From positions 7,749,501-7,813,500 of the forward strand of contig SMMW01000585.1 of assembly GCA_004794655.1 (NCBI GenBank): 64,000 nt of DNA, read 5' to 3'. Each line of letters opens with the position of its first letter. The first letter of the stretch is position 1. The translations under genes were made by a program, and so were the position numbers. This document shows, in pieces, positions 13,201-25,286 of this stretch. The stretch comes from Marisa cornuarietis (Eukaryota; Mollusca; Gastropoda; Architaenioglossa; Ampullariidae). A model generated the notes under the pieces. It did not search any database. It was given only the letters and a program-made list of their open reading frames with translations, and was not told the origin of the DNA.

Positions 13201-16190
13201 TAGCCTAATTTAATACCAAAAGTCTGACTGTCATCAGTCCATGTCAGGACACATGACCCATTTTATAATTAGTTTTTCCCCAAACTGCTGACACATAACG
13301 ATGACAACCAAATCTCATTTTGTTTGTAGCCCACAATTAGTTGCTCAACTAGATTAAAGCCCCATAAAATGCAATTAAATGTGCATTAATATCATATGTT
13401 TCTTGAAAAGAAAGCAGCGACGTGAAGCACATGCAGCTGATATCTATATTCTCTTACCACATACACCTTTGTCTTCTATTGTCCTTTGTTTTTCTGGGTT
13501 CAAGTATGGATTCAATAATGCTACATCAATGTCATCTAACTAACAACCTCGACCCAAAAAAGTAATGATATGCATGATGTTACTTTTATTATTGTACATA
13601 CATCACATTTACAAAATATTTACTAAAAATAGATTAAGAGAATTTATAATTTATTACTACCATCATACGTGTGTGTATGTATGTGAGGTTGGGTGGGTGG
13701 GAGGATGTTTCCCCTCTTCTGCTGTCATCTAACTAACAGTTTATTATTTGAAGCAATATTTTCAGGAAACATGTAATGCCTTAGTTTTAAATAGCATTCC
13801 ACCATGGCTAAACTCAATGTGTAGCATATGAACTTATTTTTCTTCTTCTTTCCACACCTCCCTTTAGGTCACAGAAATGACAGAATTGATCCTAGAGCAG
13901 CTTATAGGGAAACTACGTGTTTATGGTAGAAGGTCATGTTCAATGTCTATAGATATGCCTCAACTTAGTCATGTTCAGGATTGTTGTAATGTGCACTTTC
14001 TAGCCAGTTATTACACACAATCATTATCATTCTCATAGCCTTCACACTTTCTCTGCTGTAATATGTCAACAGGAAGAAAAGACAAATGTTTGTTGATAAA
14101 CAGGTATTGCAACATCATTACAATATTGAATGAACAAGAAACTACTTTGGAAACATGTTAGTTTCAGGATGTGTGTTTCATCAGTAAACTGAGAACTGTG
14201 TGACTGAGATAGACTGGAAAATAAGAAAATATGATACATACACTTATTCATGTTTTTAACTTTTGATGTGGTTGAAATAATGGCTGGCTTATTTTAATAT
14301 TCAGATCAGACTTAGACACAAATGTATTAGAAAATATTAGTCAACCAGAAATGTAAGTTATCTGTTTTAGTTAAGCTGAAATTATTTTGAAAGAAAAAAT
14401 GTCTAGCCTTGTCAGGAAATCTTTTAGTTTTAATGCTACAGCATTGCGTGCAGCCTTGATCATGCATATTTTATATAATCAGAGGCCAGCATTCTGAAAT
14501 GTAGGCAAGTGTGAGCGCACATACAATCATGCTTCTTTGTATATGACTGTGAAAACTCATCTAAGCATTAACATATGAATGTAAGTGTATGTGTAAGTGG
14601 TAAGATTCAGCAAGCCTAACTACACTATAGCAGCTGATAAACAACAGCATGGTTTTAATGTTACAGATGCTCTACCAACCCCAACCAATGCTCATTTGAA
14701 TATACAGACACAGTTCTTTTATTGAATCTAGCTGACATAGCTCTGATGTAAATAATGTAAATAGGTGGAGTAGGAATATGCTCTGCTTGGGGGTGGGGGG
14801 GGCAAACTTCATGCTGACAGTGAACTTACACTTTTGCCTCCTCTGCATCATTTTTGAGGGGGCAGATGTCCCCACTCCCACCTTGCCCTTCTGGTTCCTA
14901 CATCACATCACCCAAAATAAATATCTCTCTATTGATCCATACATATATTTTAAGTAGTTTTGGAGGTGATGTCACCCATGACTGGCACCAAATCAATGTG
15001 TTAAACTTTAATCATAATATCACTAAACATTCTCAAAATATTTTTTGAAAAGTTGAGCATCTTCAAATAAGAAGGCACTTAAATTTGCAGTAGAAGATTA
15101 CTAGTAGTGAATGGCTGAATATCTCAGTTTGCTCACCCAGCAGAAATAGGCACCTGATTTAAAAGGGAAGGTAGAGGCAATGAAGAACAGCTGTGTTCTG
15201 CCTTCCAAACACCTGCACACATGAACCACTACCCCTATGTGCACAAGGCTATGGTACTCTTTCACCTTCTGCTATAGTGACAGTGTGTAATATGCTCTTC
15301 TGCAAAACTTTCCTGCCTTGATTTTCAGCTCACACAGCAGTCACCAAACTTTCATTTTTGAGTCTAAATTCCAGATAACAGCACACATATACCATGCACA
15401 GTCTATTTAACTTGTGTAAAATGGCTACAGTTTTTTTTTCCATGTAACTAGTTAGTACACACCCTCATGGTTGGTGGACATTGCTTGATCTGTTTCATCT
15501 AACTGATCTGAGATTAAAAGTTTAGTAGCAAAAGTGTCTTGATCAACAAGTTGAAAGTCTATGCAATAAAGCATGATGTAAACTTTGGTTTATTTATTAC
15601 ACTATAAAAATAATAAGTAACATGATGTAGAAGAATATAGATAAATGGCACTGACATTATACGCACCGGCTCATTTTACTGTCTTAAGAATTGCGATGAT
15701 AATAAACAAACAACAGTGGTAGCCTTTGAAATGTTTGCTGTGCAAACGACTGGTTTGATTTCAGATAAAGAAAGATGTTCTTTATTTATGATACATGCTA
15801 AACTTATGCATGATATTTAATTGATATTTAAAATAAAAGTTGACACGTTTTATTTGGTTGACTGTCTTGTAACACACTACTCTCAAATGGCGCAGCGTTG
15901 ATGTTGATAGCAATGGTTAAAATAACAGAAGAACAACTCATTAGCTGTGATCTAAATTAAGCGATTAAACCGTTAACATGCATAAGTCTAATATGCTTTT
16001 TATTATCTACAAAAAAGTGGAATCATAATGTATAAAGCATCCACACTCACCTCACATGATCCATGATCATTTCATCCGCAGTTATTTTTGACCAAGCACC
16101 GCCTATTGAATCCTTACACCAGCGATGAGCTTTCATGCGGATTTCAGTTTCATCTATTGTATCGCGCTTGTCATCCTTTTGTGAAGCCAT
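7275..16190 (-). CDS. CHKA: Choline kinase, nine coding exons, complete
   Basis: Phosphorylates choline with ATP, the first step of the Kennedy pathway to phosphatidylcholine; cytosolic. Exons in transcript order: 16190-16051, 10993-10768, 10644-10511, 10189-10070, 9210-9152, 8898-8814, 8603-8504, 8057-7887, 7352-7275. All splice sites are GT/AG, phases match, and the sum is 1,113 bp (370 aa), near the usual 395-457 aa. Key motifs: GGMSNYLYLCHLP (nucleotide loop, exons 1-2), the Brenner-type CHNDLQEGN split by intron 5, then IDWEYGNYNYRGFD and NHFCEW (exons 6-7). The NYRGFD...NHFCEW spelling favours choline kinase over ethanolamine kinase. The ATG at 16190 is chosen for its strong context (GAAATGG); in-frame ATGs at 16199 and 16268 are alternatives. 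Intron 1 is 5 kb and holds a LINE fragment. A versus B paralogue is not resolved. Confidence 0.93.
8168..8187. repeat. (AT)n microsatellite
   Basis: A simple AT dinucleotide run inside choline kinase intron 7. A second mixed AT/AG run lies near 8,400-8,430 and another at about 11,428-11,452. Confidence 0.9.
9480..9975 (-). mobile_element. CR1/L2-like LINE, 3' end fragment (copy A)
   Basis: Read on the minus strand this gives a decayed reverse-transcriptase C-terminus (SSSDNCLLTIPVTRTTTYSH) followed by 3' untranslated sequence. Copy B, on the plus strand at about 36,120-36,720, has the same order and similar sequence, including the LLTIPVTRT peptide and the shared tail tatccttccattgttca. The fragment sits in intron 4 of choline kinase, opposite in orientation to copy B and with its own frameshifts. 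The family assignment rests on the conserved C-terminal layout of CR1/L2-type LINEs and is inference. Confidence 0.6.
11600..12440 (+). mobile_element. RTE-like LINE fragment (reverse transcriptase C-terminal half)
   Basis: A plus-strand reading across frame breaks gives PVLFNIFLENITHETLHNHY, then a HLYFADDLDLIAG block carrying the catalytic FADD. After it come the LSKDGSSTTDI and MARLDRVW segments and a SLVVLILLYRCEMWLCF block, in the usual order of the RT C-terminal half of this LINE group. Internal stops and frameshifts make it dead. It lies in intron 1 of choline kinase, antisense to the gene. The minus-strand remnant at 40,250-41,810 looks like the same family. Confidence 0.72.
12441..16050. 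other. Remaining intron 1 of choline kinase
   Basis: Apart from short simple repeats (TG at 13.07 kb, GT-rich near 13.67 kb, a G run near 14.79 kb) I see no exon, RNA gene or recognisable transposon. The small open frames have no protein-like features. Confidence 0.5.
13071..13092. repeat. (TG)n microsatellite
   Basis: A pure TG run of about 11 units within intron 1 of choline kinase. Confidence 0.9.
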
Positions 16191-17089
16191 TTCCAGCATT
16201 CGAAAGCTTAACACCGTCCTGAACAGACACAAAACTCTCTTCCACGTGGGTTCTAGAAGGGACAACATTTGACTGTCCCTCTATTTTAGCATCATTCGTT
16301 TCACACAAGTGTCTCGCGTACTGCCCAATCCAGATCCAAGGGAGACTATTCTGTCTCTTTACCAAAGCTTCACCATGAGTTATGGCACGTTTAATCGGTT
16401 GAGCGGGGGAAAAAAAAGAAAGAAAAATGACTAATATAATAGAAGTCAATATATAAAACTAAAAGATATTTAGCAAACTGTCCACCAATTCGTCCTCCCC
16501 ACCCGAAAAAAACCCAAACCAAAACAGAGCCCATGAAAAAAATCATTTTCTTGTTCGTGAAGTTCTTCTAGATTTTTTTTTTCGTAGACTTACGATCGAC
16601 TGCATTCACGTCGACTTTTGAGTTTATAGACTATTTTTTTCATCACAAACTTTTAGTCATTGATCGAGGCCTTGCTCATATGTATAATAGTGCTAATACG
16701 CGCAATCATTCATGCATGTTCATAGATCTAGGTATATATATATAGTGCGCGTGCCTGCATATTATGTGTGTACTCCGACCACGCACTAACAGCAGACACA
16801 GTCAGTCATCAGTCCATTTATACATGTCTGTGCTCCGACCATTTCTAATTTCTGTGCCATTTGCAGCGTGCCAGATCTCCAATTTATTAATATTAATTTT
16901 TTTTTTTTTTTTGCATGAAAGGGACATTCAATTATCACTATAGCCAGGTACACGGCAAGCACGTTTCAGAAGATCGACAAAGCCATTCAAAGCAATTTCG
17001 AAATAAAAAAAGTAAGACGTTCAAAGTACATTCACGCGCACACATTCAGACACATTTATGATAGCAACGCAACACACGCAATAACTTAC

Positions 17090-17160
17090 TCAGAAGCTGA
17101 TCCGTAGCGCCCCGTTACGTAGGTAGTCCGTAGTAGCAGCCTCGAGTAGCTTTGCAAAAA
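17090..17160 (-). other. Candidate 5' noncoding exon of choline kinase
   Basis: On the minus strand a good donor (CTGA then GTAAGT, junction 17090/17089) ends a short CpG-containing segment about 0.9 kb upstream of the choline kinase start. It would fit an untranslated first exon spliced into the 16.2-kb exon. The exon's 5' limit and the acceptor upstream of 16,190 are not evident, so this is a suggestion only. Confidence 0.25.
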
Positions 17161-17313
17161 AACGCTGTTGGGCTTGTACTGTCTCTTGCACACCTTTTTT
17201 TGGCGTTTGACACAGTTACGACTGTTCTCTGTGTGTGTGTGTGTGTGTTTAGAGGCACAATGAGGTGTGTGTGTGTGGGGGGGGGTAGGGGGGTGAGTAC
17301 GAGTTCACAACTA

Positions 17314-17368
17314 CACTAGAACCTCGATTATCCGGTGTAATGACCGGCGCCCGTCATCCGGATAATCG
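17314..17368 (+). mobile_element. Solitary pogo/Tigger-like terminal repeat
   Basis: After a TA dinucleotide the sequence begins cactagaacctcgattatcc and folds back on itself: cgattatccgg (about 17,325-17,335) pairs with ccggataatcg (17,358-17,368). An AACCTCGATTATCCG start next to TA, with a repeated CCGGATAATCG a few tens of bases inside, resembles ends of pogo/Tigger-type Tc1-mariner elements as I know them. I did not find the matching opposite end or a DDE transposase nearby, so this is probably a broken copy. The open frame at 17,687-17,899 may belong to it but has no recognisable domain. Confidence 0.45.
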
Positions 17369-18882
17369 AAAATAGTTCTAAAAATTCGCAAATGCTAGAA
17401 TAGGTGCAATACATCACGCACTGTTTGATTTCCAATGTTAAATTATATGAAAGCTTCGCAGTTGATCCCCCTTTTCGGGGAGTTCATCAATTTGCAGTTT
17501 TGGAGCAAAACAACTGTTTTTATAGATAACTCTTTATTGGTTATGTTTCTTTCTATCAAATTGTACTGCGCAGAGAGTGCGATCTATCTTATTCGTGATT
17601 CTGCGCATTATAAGTTCTCATTATTATTATATTATTATTTTATTTTCACTGCCGCTTCCTAACCACGAGGTGCGGACGCCAACTGAATGAACTCGAAACA
17701 AGGCGTCGCTCTAACGGACGGTGCGACCCACACAATCTTTTCCAAGAAAACCGTTGAAGCAGAAGACAAATGTCAAAACTTATTGATGAATGGCAGTCGT
17801 CGGAATTTGAAAGAAGGGGAAGGAGAGTATTTGGAACGAGTCGTCTGCATCGGAGTAAGTGGAATGGTTTTTCACAGCATGGGATCGCATGGCAAGTAAA
17901 AAATAAAAACAGAAGTGTTGCTTGGTTGTTTAAGTCCGTCTGAAATAAACAGATGCGTCTTCAGTCTTTTTCGAAGCGTGGTTGGTGAGGTGATGGTGGA
18001 CAGTGACGATGGCAGAGCATTTCACAGCTTAGGTGCCGCGTTTTTGAAGGCCCTGGCCCCAGTACGCTTCTTGTTTGTGTCTTCTTGTTTGTGTCACGGA
18101 TCACCCGCATACACACGACGAGTCATCCGCAGACACGCGCATTCGTTAACTCAACACAATCAACAAATGACCACTCTGGTGTAGAACGTCCCTCAAAGAG
18201 ACAAATACTTATTGACCACAAAATTCACAATTTAAATACACAAAGAAATATGCTCAGTACTGCTCTATACAAGGCAAAGCATCAGTAGTTAACACGAGCA
18301 GTTAGTCAAACATGATATTTAGCATTTCTTTAAACTCTCACGGCTAGACGTAGCCTGAAAATCGCTCTCTTTCTGTAATTATTACGCCGCTCAAGCTGAC
18401 GTAAACAATAAATAGGCATACACAAGGAGCAATTGTTGACAAACAATAGTGTCTAACAGGTATATCAAAACAAAAGTATGAAGAAATGTCTTTCAGCGAC
18501 AGTGCCCTCGGCACCAACACACAAATACTTGGTTCTAACAACAGAGTCAGAATGGGTAGCACACCCTAGGCCTTTTCACCTCCTCAGTAAGGATAACCTA
18601 TCCGTCTTCCTACGCGTGCTTAATTTCTTCCCACTCTGGACCCGAAGCGTAAACACAAAGTTCTCCACTTGACCCTTTTTCTTTTAAAGTTCAAGTTACT
18701 TCTTTTTACAAATATTTTAGCAACTCCTCACGTATGAGTTATACAGGGAGGACATCTGGTGCGTCACTCTACCTTAATCAAAGTCTTACTTCGTTGGGGA
18801 TGTTCTTCTGGTGTTAGATCATCGGAAGCTCATGCCTCTGCCTCACGTCAGTGGACCTCCGGAAACTTCGGATATCGTCTGT
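17369..18882. other. Unassigned sequence left of the hAT insertion
   Basis: This 1.5-kb stretch is less AT-rich than its surroundings and carries several short open frames (17,687-17,899 and 17,915-18,184, for example) with no recognisable domain. It continues in sense across the hAT insertion at 30,437. It could be an older repeat or the body of a decayed element; I cannot identify it. Confidence 0.35.
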
Positions 18883-20247
18883 AGGATATCCAGTGCCGGA
18901 TTAACCTCAAGGCAAAGTAGGCAATGCCTATGGGCCCCGCGACTTAAGGGGCCCCGCGATAAAAAGATATATTTTTTTTTGTAGGATTGAGTCTTATAAC
19001 TATTGGCGTACACGCATGCACACGTACATGCGGACTAAGGCCTGACGAGAGAGGGGGGGGGCAGGGGGTCTGGTGTACCCGGGCCTGGAGCTGTGAAGGG
19101 GCCCCGGCCTTGGTCAGTGGATTTGTTTCTTCCTCTTCTTCCCCTGTTCTTTTTCTTTTAAAGAAATGTCTCAGGACAGAATACCCAAGCATTACACACG
19201 CAGACGTTGAGTGTCAAGTCTAGTATTCTGTGGTGAGAAGTGTAGTCAGAGGTATCATATTCTCGCTGGACAAGCCTGGAGGCGGAAGGCCGCTGGACAC
19301 TGAAGATTTTATCGCGTGTGAACCGGCCAGAAGAAAATTCGTGCATTGAGATTGCTGGGTTTATGTGCCACTACGGGAGGGAGGGGGCCTGCAAGCAAAT
19401 CGGAATTAAAAGTGAAGAGGCAGGTAGGTTACTGATGTGTGGCCACTCTGTGAACCGAGAGGATGGGGGCCCACCTCGAAGCGCTGCAGCCTGTAAGCGA
19501 GAGAGATTAAGGCTGCTTTTTTCGTAGTTACTAAACAACACTGAAACTTTCTTTAACCGTTTCTTCCTTACAAAACAAATACATTAGTCTACACAGTAGA
19601 TCATTGATACAATGAGACTATATTATCCTGTAATACTATCGCAGCCAGCAAAAAAAACACATTATTGCAAAAAACATTTTTAAAACTGCTGTCCTGCAAA
19701 TAGGCTTATAAATTGATCACGGTGTTGTCACTGGAAGTTTGGAGCTGGAGGAGGATGATATAGAGGAGGTTAGCATGAGAAAGAGAATATAAGTTTAGAG
19801 ACGGTATGTCTGCGCGGTAGGTGGATGGGCGGGTAGGAGGTAGAGAGGAATGTTATGTCACCGGAAAGGGGAGGACTCGGACTACTATAAAGGTCTCACC
19901 TTCAGAGGGACGATCTGACGACCTACGGAGATGTACCAGCATCGCCCTGCAATAACACATCGGCCGGCTGGTCATTACCTTTCCTTCCAGTCTCCGACTT
20001 TCGTTTGCTCTTTGCCAATGAAGCGCCTGGTAAAAAGGAGATAATAGAGAGTTTGAGATTCGTGACGCGTAGGGAAGACGTGTGCGGCAACGGGCAGGGC
20101 CCGCCTCTAAGCGTTCCCGTCCTGAGAAAGCGATTGCGATTTAAGCGACGGAAGCGCGAATGCACGGGTAGTAACTGCGTAGACAATTCAGTCACTAGCC
20201 TCCCTTTGTTTTGTACGCCAAGAGTTCCGGTGATCACTACGACAACA

Positions 20248-22130
20248 ATGTCTCGGGTTAATCCATTTCTAGCATATTGTTTGGATGATTCTTCGGATGA
20301 AGAAATGCTAGAACTGGCGTGAACTTGGATGAAGCTCAAAGCAAAGAAAAACAAGTTTAAGTTCGTCTTTGAAGACATCAATGTTATGAGCAATTCAGGT
20401 TTCATAAAGACCTCCTAAGGCTTTACGCTTCTCTTCAGATACCTGAGAAGAGCGTGGCATCAAATGGCACATTTTCAGGTAATGAGATTATTAAATATTA
20501 AAGTGCAAATATTTGGACTTAAGTAGCAAAGCTTACAAAATGTCTATAATTTACTTCTTAAGTAGGACTAGGACTGTATTGTCAATTGTATTTGAGTTAG
20601 TTTGTTGGGAAAGTGCTTCCACCTAGAGATGACTTAGCACTATAAAGGGAGAGGGGGAGAAAACTTTGAACTTTTATTGATTATGCCTGAGCCCATTTCA
20701 AGGGGAAGGTGAACAACATCTATCAAAGTAACTATACCTATATATATATATATAAATCAACACGCTGCATTTATGAATGTATCTACTCTCTCTGGCATTA
20801 TCCTCACAACCATCAAAACAAAACATCACAAACTTTGTAGCTATGTGTATCTTACACACACATACATCCACACACTCATTCAGTCCCAACCTCCTACTAC
20901 TACTCATACTGTATAACTTTCTTTTCTACCAAACAAAGCATATAGACCTATAAGCAACATTGTGATAAGACTAGGTCCCATATTCTCCATCAAGCACACA
21001 TAACTCACACCCATACATGCACACTCTCAGCATATAATTTTTCTTCTTATAAATGCTTTATAAAGAAAACATGCAAATCGCCTTGTCAAATTTGGGTTAC
21101 TGTCTGCAGTACAAGTCAAACCATATCTTATTTTTGTAATTTCTAGCATGAATAATGGTGTAGAACTTGCGATTTCTAGGCCCTTATTACACTAACTCAA
21201 TTGATTTGCTGGTATTATTTTAAAATTGTTAGTTTTCTTTAAACTAGGGATGGTATATGTCTCTGTCACAATATGTATGTGAGAGCGTCAATATAAATAT
21301 ATATAGCTGTACTTACAATACCTTTACTTTGGTGCAAAATTCTGAACATGGGAATTTTGTTAAATTTCAGGGATTGAAGGATTATGCATAACATTAAAAA
21401 GACTGGCATATCCCAATCACCTGTCCGATATATGCCAAACATTCAGCAGAAGCCGGGATGAAATTTCCAGACTGTTCAGCAAAATGATTGAGCAATTTAT
21501 ATGACACACACCAGCATCATCTGAACCACAGGTGGCTGCAGCAGGCAGATATGAGGAGGATGGCCAAAGCTATATACAAGGTTGCTCCTTTAGACCATTG
21601 TATTGGCTTCATAGATGGAACTGTCAGGCCAATAACAAGACCTGGATTGTTTCTTCAGGAGGTGTACAATGGACAGAAAAGACAACATGCCTTGAAATTT
21701 CAGTCAGTGATTGGCCACTTGTTTGAGTTGTTGACAGGCGAAGACACAACACTTTCCTCCTGAGAGAAAGTGGTTTAATGACCTTAATGGAGAATCACTG
21801 TCATGATGAAGATGGTGCACCCTTTTATGTATATGGTGATCAGGCTTATCCGCCAAGTCAGCACCTGATTTCACCATTTCGAGGTGCACTCAGGATGAAC
21901 AACAGTTCAATGCAGAAATGTGCAAGGTTCGTCTTGCAGTAGAATGGGGCTTTGGGAAGGTTATTTGAATTTTCTCGACTATAAGAAGGGATTAAAGCTC
22001 TGGCTGCACCCAGTGGGGAAGTATTATATTATTGGAACTTTATGAACTAACTGTCATACCTGCCTTTATGGCAGCGTCACAACAAAGTTTTGGGGTAGCT
22101 CCCCCTCTTCTTGAAGAGTATCTTCATTGA
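20248..22130 (+). pseudogene. Harbinger (HARBI1-like, DDE_Tnp_4) transposase, decayed
   Basis: Frame-broken transposase. The N-terminal part starts MSRVNPFLAYCLDDSSDEE. The middle part is LKRLAYPNHLSDICQTFSRS (about 21,390-21,450). The catalytic DDE core has FIDGTVRPITRPG (first Asp, about 21,605-21,645), then VYGDQAYPPS (second Asp, about 21,830-21,860), then RLAVEWGFGKV (Glu, about 21,930-21,965). All three catalytic residues survive, but in different frames: breaks lie near 21,485, 21,735 and 21,890, and the stretch 20,340-21,350 has many stops. The conserved trailer ends EEYLH at a stop at 22,128. Layout matches animal Harbinger transposases and the domesticated vertebrate HARBI1. Confidence 0.85.
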
Positions 22131-22532
22131 CGACTCTGAATTCCCCCCCCCCCCAACAGCACATACATACGCATCTTTTGTTTATATTTTTATGTCTGTT
22201 TGTTTTGGTTTTGTAAGACACACAAAGCATGTGTAATAAAATATGTTATATAAATACACTATTAATTTCAGTGAGGATGCACAACCAAAGTCACATCTGA
22301 AGGATGGCTTTTGATAAGAATACTGTTGAAAAGTAGGAAGAACCACCTGAATTACACCCCAGACTACCGATAGCATTTGCTGTTCACATCTGAAATTATT
22401 AACAAGAAAAAACATAAAAAGGCAGGACATCAGTTCACTTACATGCATTTTAATGAATAACTCAAAACAGAACAAAAAATTTTTAAGTCATTTTTTGGAA
22501 AATTTTTGAAGTAGCAGCAGAAAAGCATTCCG

Positions 22533-24648
22533 CTAAGCACTAAACGCTTCAAATTTTTCACGCTTCAGGGCCAGTTCTTGCCTCCTTAGCTTCAGTTCTG
22601 CTAGCCTCTCCTCCCTCTTCTTGTCTTTTAATAACAAGTTCTAACACAAGATCATTAGGTTTTTTCTTCTTTGAAGAAGGCACAGGATCTGCACACAAAC
22701 AGGTGCATAAATAAATAAGCTGATAATATTTTTTAAAGAGGCATTCTGCAGACTATTCTATGAGCAGCAAAACAAGATTCACACCTACTTGACTAGAACA
22801 GCGGTGCGGATAGGAGATTTGCAGTCTGGTTTACAGTTTTTCGCATGAATTGAGTAAGCTAGGAGCAACTGCTGGCCACATATCATTCATCATTCCTTAT
22901 GTCAATTCATAGACAACATGTTTGCATGTTATGTTGTATGTGTCATTATTTGTAAAGTGCCATGAGTTTGCCCCCTAAGGGTAGGGATATGGTGCTACTA
23001 TATAACTTTATTTATATTGTACCAATACCTAGGTGGATAAAAGCAACACTTATATTCGACTGGGAACATGCTGTTCTCTTTCTGGCCTCACAATGCGCTG
23101 TCACGCCACCTTTGTCATTTTTATGTCTATGCATTGTTTGACATATGCAAGATTAGTCTGCTTACCTTCATTGCTAGATGAAGAAGGTCCAGCAACAGCT
23201 TCATTTTGTTTTCTTTTTCATGACTCCATTGCTGCAGCATGTTACCTCTGCTCCACTTCTCTTTTTTTCTGACTTTTTTAACCCCCTCTCTTCATTTTCT
23301 ATAGTTTCTTAATTCCTGTAATTTCTAACAGCAGATGATCCCTTTCTGTAAGTTCCTCTTCCACTTCACCTGATCTAAAAATTAAAAGAAATGCAGTAAA
23401 GTGGATGATTGCATATTGTAATTACTAAACACAGATGAGTCTACATTATGACTGACAAGTAGTGAGTTGAAATGCAGTACCTGAAACAGAGTTAGCATTA
23501 TATGGATTTTGGTGCTATTTTAGCAGCATAAGCCAAATGTCTTTTTACATTTCCCATAAACTTTCCTTCTGTGTATATAATGAGGTTGGATACAAACTTA
23601 TTTAGTTTTTATTTTCTTGTGGTATACATCCTTCCATTGACATGGCACATTTCCATGAATTCACTGACTTTTTTTAATCACTTTAACACCATGAAATAAA
23701 TTTGTTTTTTTTAAATATGTTTTGCTTGATTGTATACTGCTACTTGTATGTAAGTTTGTGCATGATTGTGAGGAATTGAAGATACATACACATCTTAAGG
23801 ACTCAGCCACTCTTTTCCAGCCAGTCCCAGATTTATCGGAAGGCTGGTCGAACAAGACCTGCCTCAATCAATGCAGGTCCATTTCCTCTGATAAACAGAT
23901 GATTTTTTTTTACTTCTGAAAGCAAAATAAAAGTTTGCAAATGCTAGTAGTGATCAGAGATAACCAGTACAACTTAATTTCAAAATTGCTCAGCATTTCA
24001 TTCCTAACCACTATAATTACTATGAATAATAAAATATTATACAATCATAACTTGTAAAATGAAAATACTACAAAAAAGATTTAATGTTTTATGGTTACTG
24101 CTTAAATTACCACATAGCTGTAATAGGTATAGAACAACATAACAATAAAATAATATATACATAATTAAAAACATAAATATTACAACTGTATAATAAATAA
24201 AAAAATAAATTACATGAATACAATTTTTGCCTATGGTATGAAATGTTTATTCACGAGTTAGTTGTTCCTATAGCAATATATTGCTCTATAATAGTACTAA
24301 AAATATTTAACGGTTATTTTGGGGACAGATAACAAATGAAGAAAATTATAATGATTATAATTATTATCTTTAACAGTTTTATCTCATCATTATATAACTT
24401 TACACAAAAAGTGTGTTAGCAAGTCTTGTAAATACGATTGAATAGACATAAACCATCGATTGCAAGGATGGTCGTTTTTAACTGCTTTAACTTCATAAAC
24501 AAGCAGCTTTGTTTGATTTCCAACATATATTATGATTGCAGAAGATCTAAATATTAATTTACAGTTGAAATGTATATACATATCCTTGCAAAAAAGCTGA
24601 AATTAGGCGAACAACTTACACGCTTTGGTCACAACTGCTAGATTCCAT
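22533..24648 (-). pseudogene. Harbinger Myb/SANT-like accessory protein, decayed
   Basis: Minus-strand partner gene of the Harbinger element. A short first exon begins MESSSCDQS at 24,648 with a GTAAGT donor. Around 23,790-23,860 the reading LFDQPSDKSGTGWKRVAESL looks like the helix-turn-helix of a Myb/SANT or MADF domain. The gene ends in a charged helix, KREERLAELKLRRQELALKR, with a stop at 22,533, the usual C-terminus of these proteins. In intact elements this protein helps bring the transposase to the nucleus and the transposon ends (established for Harbinger3). Exon borders cannot be set and stops interrupt the reading. A piece like a LINE 3' tail lies in the middle (about 22,930-23,010). 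Confidence 0.6.
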
Positions 24649-25286
24649 TTCACACGTCGCACCGTGTGACAGCGCGGCTCGCTTTGGCAGAAGTGATGAC
24701 GTAGGGCTCAAATTCCCGTGACGCTACAGGTTCCCGCACCCGCACGCGGCGCGCTAGCGCTGAATCTCAAACTCTCTAATATCTACCCACCATCCCTCCC
24801 CCAAAGCCACCTCGGAATCTTTCTTATTCTGTGCTAGTTGTCTCAGGAAGCTATCAATGCCTATCATATATGGGGCTGTATATTGAGTTTTGCGGTGGCT
24901 GCGACATTTGTTTTTCGAATAATCACAGGCTTATATTTGAATGTGTTTTTAAGGAGCTTCGTGTAACGTATATTTGTTTCACGATGAAGAAGGGAGGAAA
25001 AGAAAAGTTTACAGATGTGCTATGACATAAATGTTATTTTGTCTACGTTTTCATTAAATTGCTCCTTGTCCTGACACCCACAATCAAGGTAGAGGCAAAT
25101 TATGTTGGCCCTGTTTTAGTTTAGAGGCCAGTGACTAAGATGACAACAAGTTCCACCCATGCCGGCCATCGGCCATGGACCAGAATGCATTGTTGCTGAC
25201 AACACAACAAGAGGGAAAGGGGGGGGGGGATAGTCTTGATAGACTGGACGGGATGGACTTTCATGGGAATTAAATGGTCGGGGTTT

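Larger units (their letters stand above)
20042..24781 (+). mobile_element. PIF/Harbinger DNA transposon nested in the hAT element
   Basis: Inverted ends GAGAGTTTGAGATTC (from 20,047) and GAATCTCAAACTCTC (to 24,776) bound a 4,730-bp element. TAATA flanks it directly on both sides (20,042-20,046 and 24,777-24,781). Inside are the two genes expected of PIF/Harbinger: a DDE transposase on the plus strand and a Myb/SANT-like gene on the minus strand, arranged convergently. Harbinger usually duplicates 3 bp (TWA); the five shared bases may be a 3-bp duplication plus chance or a related target preference. Both genes are broken by stops and frameshifts, so the copy is inactive. Confidence 0.8.

Noticed and set aside
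17687..18184. Two open frames left of the hAT element, considered as a pogo transposase or a host gene
   Set aside because: Neither shows a DDE motif, helix-turn-helix or any family signature.
19880..19920. TATAAAGG followed by GC-rich sequence, considered as an LTR promoter
   Set aside because: No matching second LTR, primer-binding site or gag/pol sequence was found.
19923..20405. 160-codon minus-strand open frame
   Set aside because: It crosses the left border of the Harbinger element and has no domain, so it cannot be one ancestral gene.
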